The notes under the pieces were generated by a model. That model searched no databases, was not told where the DNA came from, and saw only the letters and a program-made list of their open reading frames with translations. Below, one piece after another: positions 37,399 to 46,715 of a stretch of DNA of 64,000 nt; within the stretch, counting starts at the first letter, position 1; the number at the start of each line of letters is the position of its first letter. The translations under genes were made by a program, and so were the position numbers. The DNA is taken from contig CAVVWM010000008.1 in assembly GCA_963751955.1 (NCBI GenBank), positions 186,001 through 250,000 of the forward strand, written 5' to 3'. Origin of the DNA: JABDIY01 sp963751955 (GTDB lineage Bacteria; Actinomycetota; Acidimicrobiia; Acidimicrobiales; SZUA-35).

Positions 37399-38375
37399 AT
37401 GGAACTATCGAAGGAATCAAAACCGTCCTGATATCGCCACGGAAACTTCTCACCGCCGTTCCCTTCGGTGTGGTTCTTGCCGTCCTTGTCGCCGTGCCGG
37501 TGCTGGCTGTCGCTCAGTCGGGGGAGCAATCTCTGAGCTTCTCGGTATTGGACGCAGTCATCATCGGCCTGGTGGAGGGCATCACCGAATACCTCCCGGT
37601 GAGTTCCACCGGTCATATTCTGGTAGCCAACGAGCTGCTCGGTCTCAACGAAACGGCCGAAGCGGAGCGATTACTGGATGCGTATGCGATTTGTGTCCAA
37701 GCGGGAGCGATCCTGGCCGTCTTGGTTGTGTACAAGCAGCGCATCCTTCAGATGGTCGAAGGCTTGCTCGGCAGATCTGATGAGGGCCGGCGACTCGTGT
37801 TCGCAGTGCTTGCATCTTTTGTTCCCACGGCGATCATTGCCGTCACCCTTTTCGATTTCGCGAAGGACCGCCTGTTCGGTGTTGGCTACATCTCTATTGC
37901 ATGGATCGGTGGAGGGCTTCTGATTCTCTTCCTCAGCCGCAGTAACTTCTTCAATCGCCCCGGCAAAGAACTGCACGAGTTGACGATCACGAACGCGGTG
38001 ACCATCGGCTTGATGCAAGCACTAGCGCTGTGGCCAGGCACCAGCCGCAGCCTCATCACCATCATCGCCGGTCTCTTTGTGGGACTTTCGCTGCGGGCCG
38101 CAGTGGAATACAGCTTCCTGCTGGGTCTCGTAACCCTGACTGCCGCAACTGCGTTCGCGGGGTTGCAGGACGGGGCGGAGCTGATCTCAACCTTCGGGTG
38201 GTTCACGCCTGCGGTAGGTCTCGTCGTCGCATTTGTCTCCGCGGTGATAGCGGTTCGGTGGATGGTCTCATACCTCAACAACAAGGGGTTCGAGATATTT
38301 GGTTGGTACCGCCTACTCGCCGGACTGGCTGGGCTCGTGCTGATCGGAGTCGATACGTTGCCATTCGGATCGTAA
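37399..38375 (+). CDS. uppP: Undecaprenyl-diphosphatase (start region probably frameshifted)
   Basis: The family motifs are EGITEYLPVSSTGHI (active-site Glu-rich loop), AICVQAGAILAVL, and LWPGTSRSLITII (phosphate-binding Arg/Ser), with about eight membrane helices. It recycles undecaprenyl diphosphate to the monophosphate for peptidoglycan synthesis. The body frame has no ATG near its N-terminus. ATG 37399 (MELSKESK) would feed into it if one A were added to the A4 run at 37419-37422. The N-terminal helix (VPFGVVLAVLVAVPVLAVAQ) is extra relative to shorter members. Confidence 0.85.
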
Positions 38376-38385
38376 GGCAACGCCA

Positions 38386-39366
38386 ATGAGGCCGACACGC
38401 TTCCAGTTGCGCCACAGGAACCTGCGGTCAACCCGAGGTGTCGCAATCGCGCTATTCGTCTCAGCCTGCTCAACCGGCTCCGCCATTGGACCTACAACCA
38501 CGGCCACAGAACCGACAACGGTGGCTCCAGCAGCGATATCCACCACATCAACCACAGTCGTTGTCGGACCCGCTGGCATGCCTCTGCTCGATGGGCTTTC
38601 ACTCGTATCTTCGGTATCACTCGGAACGATGATCGACGACAAGCGCCCCGAAGCTCTACTCCAACATGGCATCGCCGGTGGCGGGGACAGACCGGATCCG
38701 CTGGCACCGGTCGAGCGGCTCTTCAGCGGTGACGACGCCGACATTGTCGTGAACCTTGTGGATCAAGCCGAAAGCGAGGATCTCAACCCTGCCGGTTCAG
38801 TGTTCGTCTTCCAAATCGAGGGTCTGGTCCTGACAGAAGCCGGTTACGAGGCGCTGGCATCGAGCGGTGAAGACCGCTCGTGGAACCTGATGCAGCGTGG
38901 TCTGGCCGGCAACCCCGGCGGACAATGGAAAATGTCGCTGGTGAACGAGAGCGGCGGCGCCGTGAAGGCGCAGTGTGTGGTTCGGGACCAAGCCAACCGC
39001 CTTATCAGGGTGAACTCCTCAGGAGAACTCCGCCCCGACGAGCCATCTGCGATCTCGTGCCTTTTCGACGACACGAGAAACGAGCTCTTGGTTGACGTCA
39101 ACGGCCGGACTGACCAGGCGTCGGCAGTGGTCTGGAAACCCTCCCACGGGGCTGAGGTTGTGGTGTTCGACCCGGCGAATGCAATAGCTGAGGAAGAATT
39201 CGGCGATTCGAACCCAACCGGGGGTGGCACCTGTGGCGGAAAGCTGCGTGACGGAATCGGCAACGCGATCACCGTGGGAAACAAGCCTGCGTGTGGGCTG
39301 ACCTTGGACTCCGAAGATCGATTTCGGGGCAGGATCGAGCGCGCTTTGATCTGGAAGCTCCACTGA
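38386..39366 (+). CDS. Secreted lipoprotein, unknown
   Basis: 326 residues with a basic N-terminus, hydrophobic core and lipobox (AIALFVSAC), then a Thr-rich linker. The folded part has FVFQIEGLVLTEAGYEAL, RSWNLMQRGLAGNPGGQWKMSLV, and VNGRTDQASAVVWK. The regular beta-rich pattern and paired cysteines suggest a concanavalin/LamG-like extracellular domain, but the match is too weak to name. It starts 10 bases after uppP. Confidence 0.65.
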   Translation: MRPTRFQLRHRNLRSTRGVAIALFVSACSTGSAIGPTTTATEPTTVAPAAISTTSTTVVVGPAGMPLLDGLSLVSSVSLGTMIDDKRPEALLQHGIAGGGDRPDPLAPVERLFSGDDADIVVNLVDQAESEDLNPAGSVFVFQIEGLVLTEAGYEALASSGEDRSWNLMQRGLAGNPGGQWKMSLVNESGGAVKAQCVVRDQANRLIRVNSSGELRPDEPSAISCLFDDTRNELLVDVNGRTDQASAVVWKPSHGAEVVVFDPANAIAEEEFGDSNPTGGGTCGGKLRDGIGNAITVGNKPACGLTLDSEDRFRGRIERALIWKLH

Positions 39367-39450
39367 ATATGGGCCCGTGTTCTACCTTTGTTTTCTAGCG
39401 TCGGCCGAATCTGCGGTACCGACGCCAACCCAGATGAAGTGGAGCAGGAT

Positions 39451-40473
39451 ATGTGGTTGATTCGACCGGCACACCGTCGCGACACCGACGCCGTTATACG
39501 CCTTGCGTCTGCGATGGGGCCGGGAATGACCACGTTCCCGGCCGACTCCGATGTGATCGCCGCCAAGGTCGAAACTGCGGCCAACAGCTTCTCTGGCACC
39601 GTTCGCAATGCTGACGCCCAGTTTCTGCTGGTTCTCGAGGACACCAGCTCTCAGTCGATTCTTGGCGTGTCAGCCGTGTATCCAGAGATCGGTCAGCCGT
39701 TCGGCTTCTTCTCTTATCATGTGGACCGCCTGGTGCAGCACGCTCCCACCATCGAATACCACCTGGACTGCTCGGTGCTCAATCTCTCGAACGGCTACAC
39801 CGGCCTCACCGAGATCGGCACCCTCGCCGTCGATCCTCAACTGCGCGGTGGCGGCGCAGGCACGATGTTGGCCAAAGCTCGCTACCTGCTGATGGCGTGT
39901 TTTCCCGACCTGTTCGCCAGTCGTGTAATCGCCGAGATGAGGGGTTGGCAAGATCCGGACGGATCAAGCCCGTTCTGGAACGCCGTTGGGCGGCGATTCT
40001 TCGGCCTCGACTTCGCTGAGGCTGATGCCTTGAGCGCAGTCCAAGGGGCTGAATTCATTGCAAACCTCATGCCAAAATTCCCGATCTACCTCGAGCTACT
40101 TCCCGATGCGGCGAGGGACGTCGTCGGCCGACCGCATCAGATGAGCGCAATAGCCATGAACATGTTGATCAAGGAGGGGTTCCGGTTCGAGAACTATGTC
40201 GATGTCTTTGATGCGGGACCTCAAGTCATTGCTCCCGTGACTGATATTCGGACGGTGGCGGAGTCGACGGTGCTTGCCTTGGCGCCTCCGACTGAGGGCA
40301 GCTTGGATGTGGGCACCGACGTATTGGTGTGTGCTCCAGTTCTCGAGGACTTCCGCCTCATCAGAACCCGGGGGTTGATAGACGACGGCACCCTCACGAT
40401 GGATCCAGGTAGCTTCGCGGCTTTGGGTGTCGAGCACGGTGATCAAGTCCGGATCGTGTCACTGGACTCCTGA
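39451..40473 (+). CDS. Arginine N-succinyltransferase (AstA/AruF)-like
   Basis: ATG 39451 (MWLIRPAHRRDTDAVIRLAS) gives 340 residues. The AstA pattern is extensive: MTTFPADSDVI, EIGTLAVDPQLRGGGAGTMLAKARYLL, VIAEMRGWQDPDGSSPFWNAVGRRFFGLDF, LMPKFPIYLELLP, and ENYVDVFDAGPQVIAPV. AstA adds succinyl from succinyl-CoA to the alpha-amino group of Arg or Ornithine, opening the AST pathway. No other ast gene is in the window. A related GNAT-type succinyl- or acyltransferase of different substrate is the alternative. Confidence 0.8.
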   Translation: MWLIRPAHRRDTDAVIRLASAMGPGMTTFPADSDVIAAKVETAANSFSGTVRNADAQFLLVLEDTSSQSILGVSAVYPEIGQPFGFFSYHVDRLVQHAPTIEYHLDCSVLNLSNGYTGLTEIGTLAVDPQLRGGGAGTMLAKARYLLMACFPDLFASRVIAEMRGWQDPDGSSPFWNAVGRRFFGLDFAEADALSAVQGAEFIANLMPKFPIYLELLPDAARDVVGRPHQMSAIAMNMLIKEGFRFENYVDVFDAGPQVIAPVTDIRTVAESTVLALAPPTEGSLDVGTDVLVCAPVLEDFRLIRTRGLIDDGTLTMDPGSFAALGVEHGDQVRIVSLDS

Positions 40474-40546
40474 GGCTGCAAGGGGGGACCGTTGTCACGC
40501 CCGCTTGGTTGAGGAATGGTGCTCGGTCCGGGCCATTCTGGTTGTT

Positions 40547-41764
40547 ATGAGCCACTCCGACATGATTGTGATCGGCGCAGGCCCCGCCGGTGCTGCGGCT
40601 GCGATTCGAGCAGCTCGAGGCGGCGCGTCGGTGCGGGTCTTCGACAAGGCTCGGTACGGGCGAGACAAGGTGTGTGGCGACGGCCTGACGCCACACGCTG
40701 TCGCCGCACTCAACGAACTCGAGATCGACATGTCCGATGCTCACCGGATCGCCGGGCTTCGTATGATCGCCAACAAAACGGTCAGGGAGTTGCCGTGGCC
40801 CTCGGGCACAAAGTTTCCCGATCATGGTGCGGTGTGGCCCCGGAAACGACTCGACGCTGCCCTGATCGATGCCGCCGACGAGGCCGGCGCCGAGGTGACC
40901 TGGGAGACCGAAGCGTTGCCCGAGATCCAGAACGGTCGCGTGATCGGTGTGAAGGCTGGCGCAGAGTTGCACACGGCCGACCTTGTTGTGGCCGCCACCG
41001 GCGCTCCTGGCGCGGTCGCCCGAATGCTGGGTGCAGAGCGAGTTGCCGATGAGCCATTTGGGTTGGCGATCCGCACCTACGCCGAGTCTCCCCGCCACGC
41101 ATCGGAGCATCTCGAGGCCTGCCTCACGTTGCGCGACGAAAATGGCGTCGCTGTACCAGGCTATGGATGGATGTTTCCGGCTGGGGACGGCACAGTGAAC
41201 ATCGGCGTCGGTGCGCTCAGCACGATGAAGGGATTCAAAAAGCTCAACCTCAACAAGCTGCTTGCGAGCTACCGCGGCCTAGTGCAAGACGATTGGGAGC
41301 TTGGCCCCAATCTCGATCGACCCCGTGCCTGGCGTCTTCCGATGAGTTCCCAGAAGCGTCATGGTGAGGGATGGGTTGCCATCGGCGACGCAGCCGGCCT
41401 CGTCAACCCGATGAATGGTGAGGGCATCGACTATGGGCTGGAGTCGGGCATGCTCGCAGCGGACCTCTTTCTGACCGACCCGGCTACTGCACCGGCGAAA
41501 TACGACGTGGAAGTAGGGGCGCGATTCGATGCGTTTCTCCGAACCGGGCGGAGGTTCTCGTTCCTGATCGGTCACCCGTGGATTCTGCGGAGCGGCCTTC
41601 GAGTTGCGGTAGGAACCCAGGCGATAGCGAACATCACCCTTCAGGTGATGGGGAACCTTGTCGACTCCGAAACTCCAGGCGTCTCGGGCTTCGTTTTCCG
41701 ATCAACCGACAAAGCCCTCGGCCTCGCCGATCCACTCCTGCGTAAGACGAGGGCCAGCGCCTGA
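40547..41764 (+). CDS. Geranylgeranyl reductase family FAD protein
   Basis: ATG 40547 gives 405 residues. DMIVIGAGPAGAAAAIRAARGG is the FAD-binding Rossmann motif. ARYGRDKVCGDGLTPHAVAAL is the family's substrate-site motif. GWVAIGDAAGLVNPMNGEGIDYGLESG is the second FAD motif. The group reduces isoprenoid double bonds in chlorophyll, archaeal lipid or menaquinone side chains. In an actinobacterium, partial saturation of menaquinone is the plausible role. Confidence 0.85.
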   Translation: MSHSDMIVIGAGPAGAAAAIRAARGGASVRVFDKARYGRDKVCGDGLTPHAVAALNELEIDMSDAHRIAGLRMIANKTVRELPWPSGTKFPDHGAVWPRKRLDAALIDAADEAGAEVTWETEALPEIQNGRVIGVKAGAELHTADLVVAATGAPGAVARMLGAERVADEPFGLAIRTYAESPRHASEHLEACLTLRDENGVAVPGYGWMFPAGDGTVNIGVGALSTMKGFKKLNLNKLLASYRGLVQDDWELGPNLDRPRAWRLPMSSQKRHGEGWVAIGDAAGLVNPMNGEGIDYGLESGMLAADLFLTDPATAPAKYDVEVGARFDAFLRTGRRFSFLIGHPWILRSGLRVAVGTQAIANITLQVMGNLVDSETPGVSGFVFRSTDKALGLADPLLRKTRASA

Positions 41765-42111
41765 GCTTCGGAGTTCACCCACGGCACCTTCAGCCAAGCT
41801 CGAACGCTCCCAACGTGGTGGGCTGTGCCTTCCGGCGCTCGACCGATCCCAAGCCGCTGGGGGTCGGATCGGTCCTCGGGAATAGGTTTTCCGCTCGCTT
41901 CGCAGCCGTTGGTGGTTCGCCAGCACTCGAAGAGCCAAACCGGATAACCGGGTTTCGTTTCATCCGGGAGAGAGTAGCCGAATAACCCTTTCAGTGGCCA
42001 GCCCCCACTAGAGGTGGTTTCGCGGGTCGTTGTCTCCTTGGGGACATCCACCCGCTTCTGCAAGCCAGGGAATGGTGTCGTACTGTCGTGATTGAAGGGG
42101 ATCGCCTGCGA
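41765..42111. other. Intergenic gap with hairpins
   Basis: No gene is supported here. CCGGAT (41940-41945) and ATCCGG (41962-41967) flank a region that includes the inner AACCGG-ATAA-CCGG-GTT hairpin, a candidate terminator for the reductase gene. A second hairpin, TGTCTC-CTTG-GGGACA, lies at 42032-42047. Its short distance to the M19 start suggests leader structure. Confidence 0.4.
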
Positions 42112-43095
42112 ATGAGCCACGTACGAATTGATTGTCTTCAGTACAGCAACTGGGACGAGACCATATTCAACGAGATGCGGCGCGGTGGAATCGATGCCGT
42201 GCATGTCACGATCGCGTACCACGAGACATTTCGAGAGATGGTGCTGCAGATAGAGGACTGGAATCGCCGGTTCGAGCGGCACCCTGATCTGATCGTTCAC
42301 GGGCGAACCGGTGACGACGTACGGCGTGCCAAGGCTGAGGGTCGGACCGCAATCGTGTTCGGTTTCCAGAACCCGTCGCCGATCGAGGATGATCTCGGGT
42401 TGATCGAGGTGGTCCACACCCTCGGTGCCCGTTTCATGCAGTTGAGCTATAACAACCAGTCCCTGTTGGCGACCGGTTGCTACGAGGCAGAAGATCCCGG
42501 AATAACTCGATTCGGTCGGCAGGCGATCGCTGAAATGAACCGGGTTGGTCTCGTGATCGACATGAGCCACAGCGCCGAACGTTCCACGCTGGAGGCGATC
42601 GACTTGTCAAGCCGCCCGATCGCCATCACTCACGCCAATCCGCACTGGTGGCATCCGGCCCTTCGGAACAAATCAGACGCTGTGCTCCGGGCGCTGACCG
42701 AAGCGGGTGGGATGTTCGGCTTTTCGTTGTACCCACATCATCTTGCCGACGGATCGAACTGCACGGTCGAGAACTTCTGTGAGATGGTGGCCCAGGCAGC
42801 CCAGCGGTACGGGGTGAAACACCTGGGGCTTGGTAGCGATCTGTGCCAGAACCAGCCCGACAGCGTCGTGGAGTGGATGCGCAACGGCCGCTGGACCAAG
42901 GACCTTGACTATGGCGAGGGTTCGGTCGGCGCTGCCGGCTTCCCGGCTCAGCCATCCTGGTTCGGTTCCAACCTCGACTTCAACAAAATCGCAACCGGTC
43001 TCGGTGCCGTCGGATTCTCCTCCGACGAGATAGACGGGCTCATGGGCCAAAACTGGCTCCGGTTCTTCGATGCATCATTCGGGCCGATGCCGTGA
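42112..43095 (+). CDS. Membrane-dipeptidase-like peptidase, family M19
   Basis: ATG 42112 (MSHVRIDCLQYSNWD) gives 327 residues. VIDMSHSAERSTLEAI, PIAITHANPHWW and HLGLGSDLCQNQP carry the metal ligands of the renal-dipeptidase TIM barrel, with FMQLSYNNQ as the core strand. Family members hydrolyse dipeptides or related amides at a binuclear zinc centre. The first gene of a coupled unit: its TGA overlaps the next GTG (43092). Confidence 0.82.
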   Translation: MSHVRIDCLQYSNWDETIFNEMRRGGIDAVHVTIAYHETFREMVLQIEDWNRRFERHPDLIVHGRTGDDVRRAKAEGRTAIVFGFQNPSPIEDDLGLIEVVHTLGARFMQLSYNNQSLLATGCYEAEDPGITRFGRQAIAEMNRVGLVIDMSHSAERSTLEAIDLSSRPIAITHANPHWWHPALRNKSDAVLRALTEAGGMFGFSLYPHHLADGSNCTVENFCEMVAQAAQRYGVKHLGLGSDLCQNQPDSVVEWMRNGRWTKDLDYGEGSVGAAGFPAQPSWFGSNLDFNKIATGLGAVGFSSDEIDGLMGQNWLRFFDASFGPMP

Positions 43096-44795
43096 GTGCG
43101 GTCGATGGCGATCCGGCGTCCGGAGTGGGTGAACTCCACCCCCAAGTCGTTCTTCGGGATCCCGGTGTTGTCATGCGACTCAACCGGATGGGAAGTTTCT
43201 TCCCAAGCCGACTGAGTTTCATGAGAGCCCTGCTGCGGGATCTGTCGGCGGCCCAGGCTCGATGCCGCCGCCCAGTCTTTGACATCGACGACTTCGGCTT
43301 CGGTCGTGGGGTCTACACCGTCGATGTTGGTGGTCGCTCATACAGTCTGTGTTGTTTCTCTACTCCGCTGGACCCCTCCCAGCGGACCGATCGTGTGATC
43401 GCCGAGGCGTGGGATAGCAGCTTCGTGCTCTACGACGGAGTTCCCTCAGCCGGCGAATTGGAGCGGCTCCATGCCGCAGCCCCGCACCAGGAGACGGCCC
43501 GATACGCCGTCACTGACCTGGTGCTGAGCAGGGCCAACAGGTCGGTCCGGTTGTTCGACCATGTGGTGGACCGTTTGGCCGCCGGCCAGCAGCCCGACGC
43601 TGATCAGATCGGATCGATCGGCTACCTGATGCGTACGACCGCTGTCTACGGCAATGGCAAATTCGGTATCGCCGATCGACGTTTGATTCAAGATCGACCC
43701 GTTGTTGGAGGAGCTTTCAGGGCCGAGATGTTGGCCGTCTGGTTGATACGAGCCTTTACTCACGACCTGGTAGAACACGTAGCTCGCCGTCGATCCCCAG
43801 AAACCGCAGTGCGTCTCGAACCAGCACTGAAGCAGCACCTCGGAATCGGCAACGCCACCGGCTTGGGAATGGCTCCGTTCCTCGTGAGCCATCCCGAGCT
43901 TTTGAACAACTGGATGCTGGCACGGGAGACCGCACTGGCTCGCGTGCGAGCAGTACGGCTCGCCGAGCCATCCGATGTTAAACGATTCCGAGAGCTGCTG
44001 GCCCGGGCGAAGGCGCATGTGGGCCAGTGGACTGTGGACGATCTGCGCCAGCAGCAACGGGTGTCGCAGCTGCGCTCTGACCTGACCGAAGTGGAAGATC
44101 TCGTCGCCGGTTCGTTTCTGGTCGCCGGCGAACCGTGGGATCGATTGATGGCTGTCGCCGATCGATGGTCGCTCGAATGTGTGGAGCTGCTCGTATCAGC
44201 CCTGCTGGAGACCTATCCCGACCTGGTTGACGGGCTGGCCGATTGTATGACGGCATCGGAGGGTCGGCGGATTGACTCTGCGATGCGGCTGGGCGAAGTG
44301 GCAGATCTCATTGAGTCCCAGTGGGCCTGGGCTACCGATCTTGACTACCAGGATCGGGTCAACTGCCGGCTGTTCTGGTACACCTCCGAAGACAAGTTGG
44401 AACCGAGGCTGGGAGACCGGTTCTCCGACGACGGTGCTGAACTCGAACGTCCACTCGATGTGGCTCGTCGAGTGGCTGCACTTTCGGTCGATCTCCACCG
44501 CTTCGACCCGAGCGACCGCGTAGCTGCGTTGTTGCTGGCGGCACCGGCACACCGGTTCGCGGTACAGCGAGTACAGACGCTGGCCAGTCATCCCTACAGC
44601 GAGATCCGAGACAACCTGATCGGCGAGGGCTGCCTCCCAATCGACATGCTCCGATGCAAGCTCTCGTTCTTCGGAGCCTCCAAGTTCGACCCCAAGTCCG
44701 ATCTGTGGACTCGGGTCACGTTGTTCCAGGGCGCTCCGCTGTTCGATGAGTTGGCCGGGCCCGACGTCGACGACTGGTGGCTCCCGGTTCTGTGA
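43092..44795 (+). CDS. Large conserved-looking protein, unknown; coupled to M19 peptidase
   Basis: 567 residues starting with a GTG that overlaps the peptidase stop. The start is basic (VVLRDPGVVMRLNRMGSFFPSRLSFMRALLRDLSAA), then FGFGRGVYTVDVGGRSYSLCCFSTPLD and DRVIAEAWDSSFVLYDG. Later stretches, GNGKFGIADRRLIQ and RVNCRLFWYTSEDKLEPR, look conserved, but I recognise no family. There is no signal peptide or membrane helix. Tight coupling on both sides ties it to the peptidase and DUF3726 genes. Confidence 0.7.
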   Translation: MSAVDGDPASGVGELHPQVVLRDPGVVMRLNRMGSFFPSRLSFMRALLRDLSAAQARCRRPVFDIDDFGFGRGVYTVDVGGRSYSLCCFSTPLDPSQRTDRVIAEAWDSSFVLYDGVPSAGELERLHAAAPHQETARYAVTDLVLSRANRSVRLFDHVVDRLAAGQQPDADQIGSIGYLMRTTAVYGNGKFGIADRRLIQDRPVVGGAFRAEMLAVWLIRAFTHDLVEHVARRRSPETAVRLEPALKQHLGIGNATGLGMAPFLVSHPELLNNWMLARETALARVRAVRLAEPSDVKRFRELLARAKAHVGQWTVDDLRQQQRVSQLRSDLTEVEDLVAGSFLVAGEPWDRLMAVADRWSLECVELLVSALLETYPDLVDGLADCMTASEGRRIDSAMRLGEVADLIESQWAWATDLDYQDRVNCRLFWYTSEDKLEPRLGDRFSDDGAELERPLDVARRVAALSVDLHRFDPSDRVAALLLAAPAHRFAVQRVQTLASHPYSEIRDNLIGEGCLPIDMLRCKLSFFGASKFDPKSDLWTRVTLFQGAPLFDELAGPDVDDWWLPVL

Positions 44796-45304
44796 TGAAG
44801 CTTTCGCTCAACGAAGTCGAAACCACCGTCACCAAGGCGGCTCAGGGGCGCAGCATCGACTATGGAATTGCGGCCGAGATCGGTGTTGGCGCCCGTTGGC
44901 TATGTGCCCGAGGGTTCGACGGTATCTCCGAGGCCGTGAGTGCTCTCTCCTTCTGCGGCGATCCCGAGACCGCAGTGACCCGGCTCGGTCTGCCCGCTGT
45001 CGATCTTGCAGCGGCCACTGAGTCGCCGGTGCGGGTGGTTGACTGCAGTTCGCCGCTGATGCTTCGGGCGCTTGCGGCGCAGGTCGAATGTGCGGTGTAC
45101 GTCGATGCTTCAACGGGCAAGGGAAACCCAGCCTGGGTCGTGGATCCCGACAGCAGTCCCGACGAGTCCGAAGCCCTCGAAACAACAGCGCTGGCGACGC
45201 CGGCGTGGGACCAGATCGTGACGTGGGCGGCCCTCACGTATGTTCCCAGTTCGGAGCATTCCAGAATCGCGGGGGCGGGCGCTGGTCTGACCGATAACGA
45301 TTGA
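44795..45304 (+). CDS. DUF3726 family protein
   Basis: ATG 44795 overlaps the previous stop (TGATG). The 169 residues start MKLSLNEVETTVTKAAQGRSIDYGIAAEIGVGARWLCARGFDG, the recognisable DUF3726 N-terminus. The family is of unknown function. It closes the three-gene translationally coupled unit with the M19 peptidase and the 567-residue protein, so the three probably act on one substrate. Confidence 0.75.
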   Translation: MKLSLNEVETTVTKAAQGRSIDYGIAAEIGVGARWLCARGFDGISEAVSALSFCGDPETAVTRLGLPAVDLAAATESPVRVVDCSSPLMLRALAAQVECAVYVDASTGKGNPAWVVDPDSSPDESEALETTALATPAWDQIVTWAALTYVPSSEHSRIAGAGAGLTDND

Positions 45305-45331
45305 CCGGCGCCGGGCATAGCGTGAAGCGCA

Positions 45332-45709
45332 ATGAGTGAGCACTTCTTTCCCTACGAAATGGACAATCGCTGGTTCCTGATGCTGAAGGCTTTGGGGGTT
45401 GGCGCCGACGATGGCGTAACGGTCGCCGATGACGAACTGATCGCTACGTTCGGCCGGGTTGAGGTCCGAACCCCGCTGTCCAATGTGCGCCACACCGTTG
45501 TCAGTGGCCCGCACCGGTGGTACACCGCGGTCGGGTTGCGGCTCAGCTTTTCCGATACGGGTCTGACGTTCGGAACCAATCATCGTCGGGGGCTCTGCAT
45601 CGAGTTCGTGGAGCGGATCCCCAAGGTCATCGGATTCAAGGATCACGCTGCGCTGTGGGTCAGCGTTGCCGATCCCGAGGGCCTTGCTGCGCTGTTGCCT
45701 TCCGGCTGA
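45332..45709 (+). CDS. Conserved-looking small protein, unknown
   Basis: 125 residues from ATG 45332: MSEHFFPYEMDNRWFLMLKALG, then ATFGRVEVRTPLSNVRHTVVSG and VGLRLSFSDTGLTFGTNHRRGLCIEFVERIP. The alternating strand pattern resembles a small PH-like beta fold common in actinobacteria. It follows the DUF3726 gene by 27 bases and may be cotranscribed. Confidence 0.6.
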   Translation: MSEHFFPYEMDNRWFLMLKALGVGADDGVTVADDELIATFGRVEVRTPLSNVRHTVVSGPHRWYTAVGLRLSFSDTGLTFGTNHRRGLCIEFVERIPKVIGFKDHAALWVSVADPEGLAALLPSG

Positions 45710-45824
45710 GATCGAAGGTGTCGGCCCGGTGACTTGGCGGCCGATTTTGGGGATCAGTTGGACGTTCTTGCCTAAGGTGTTGCCTGGCACGGAGCGTGCT
45801 GAACCCGAATCACAGGAGAACACG

Positions 45825-46697
45825 TTGGGAACTGTTGAGCACACCGCGGGCGGAGCAATCCTCATGGACGGAAAGCTGGTACGCGACGAAGTCATCGCTC
45901 AACTCGCCGAGAAGGTCGCCGCCGAAGGATCGCCCGCGATAACGCTGGCCACAGTGATGGTGGGTGAGGACAAGCCGTCGCGGGTCTACGTCAGCTCCAA
46001 ACGAAAGAAGGCTGTCGAGGCCGGTTTGCTGAGCCGCCACGTGGAGCTTGGGGCCGATGTGTCCCAGGCAGAGGTCGAAGGGGCGGTTGCGGAACTGGTG
46101 GACGATCCAACGGTCCACGGCATTCTCGTTCAGCTACCGCTACCCGAGGGCCTCGACACCGAAGCTGTGCTCAACCTCATTCCGCCGGAAAAGGACGTGG
46201 ATGGGCTCACCGAACGTTCGATGGGACGGTTGATGCGAGGCAAACCTGGCCACGTTCCCTGCACCCCGCTGGGGGTTATGCGGCTACTCGAGCGCTATGA
46301 CATCAAAACGTCGGGAGCCAAGGCGGTTGTCGTCGGCAGATCAACTCTTGTTGGTTTGCCGCAGGTTCTGCTGCTGGGCCGCAAGGGCTGCGACGCAACC
46401 GTGACCCTGGCCCACAGCCGCACCACCGATCTCGTGTCGGTCTGCAAAGACGCCGACATCATCGTCGCTGCGGCAGGGACGGCGCGGCTGATCACAGCCG
46501 ACCACGTGAAGCCGGGTGCGGCGGTTCTCGACGTGGGGATCAGCCGTACCGAAGCTGGCATCGTCGGCGATGTCGACTTCGACGCCGTGCAAGAGGTGGC
46601 AGGAGCGATCACTCCGATGCCCGGCGGCACAGGACCGATGACCATCGCCTGCCTGATGCAGAACACATACGCCGCCTACCACATGCTCAACGGTTAG
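45825..46697 (+). CDS. folD: Methylenetetrahydrofolate dehydrogenase / cyclohydrolase
   Basis: A TTG at 45825 is preferred, because AGGAGA (45813-45818) lies 6 bases upstream; ATG 45864 has no such site. About 290 residues: VGEDKPSRVYVSSKRKKA (catalytic Lys), VQLPLPEG, PEKDVDGLT, VVVGRSTLVGLPQ and TPMPGGTGPMT. The enzyme interconverts 5,10-methylene- and 10-formyl-tetrahydrofolate with NADP. The next gene is a methyl-group donor dehydrogenase, which supplies one-carbon units to folate. Confidence 0.9.
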   Translation: MGTVEHTAGGAILMDGKLVRDEVIAQLAEKVAAEGSPAITLATVMVGEDKPSRVYVSSKRKKAVEAGLLSRHVELGADVSQAEVEGAVAELVDDPTVHGILVQLPLPEGLDTEAVLNLIPPEKDVDGLTERSMGRLMRGKPGHVPCTPLGVMRLLERYDIKTSGAKAVVVGRSTLVGLPQVLLLGRKGCDATVTLAHSRTTDLVSVCKDADIIVAAAGTARLITADHVKPGAAVLDVGISRTEAGIVGDVDFDAVQEVAGAITPMPGGTGPMTIACLMQNTYAAYHMLNG

Positions 46698-46715
46698 CGG
46701 CCTGGCACCATCAGG

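Noticed and set aside
574..37422. Programmed ribosomal frameshifting as the explanation for the split genes
   Set aside because: The sites occur in unrelated families, lack a common slippery pattern or downstream structure, and nearly all are short A/T runs. Sequencing error explains them better.
41641..42570. Minus-strand open frame of 309 codons spanning the 41765-42111 gap
   Set aside because: It is antisense to two well-supported genes and shows no domain pattern.
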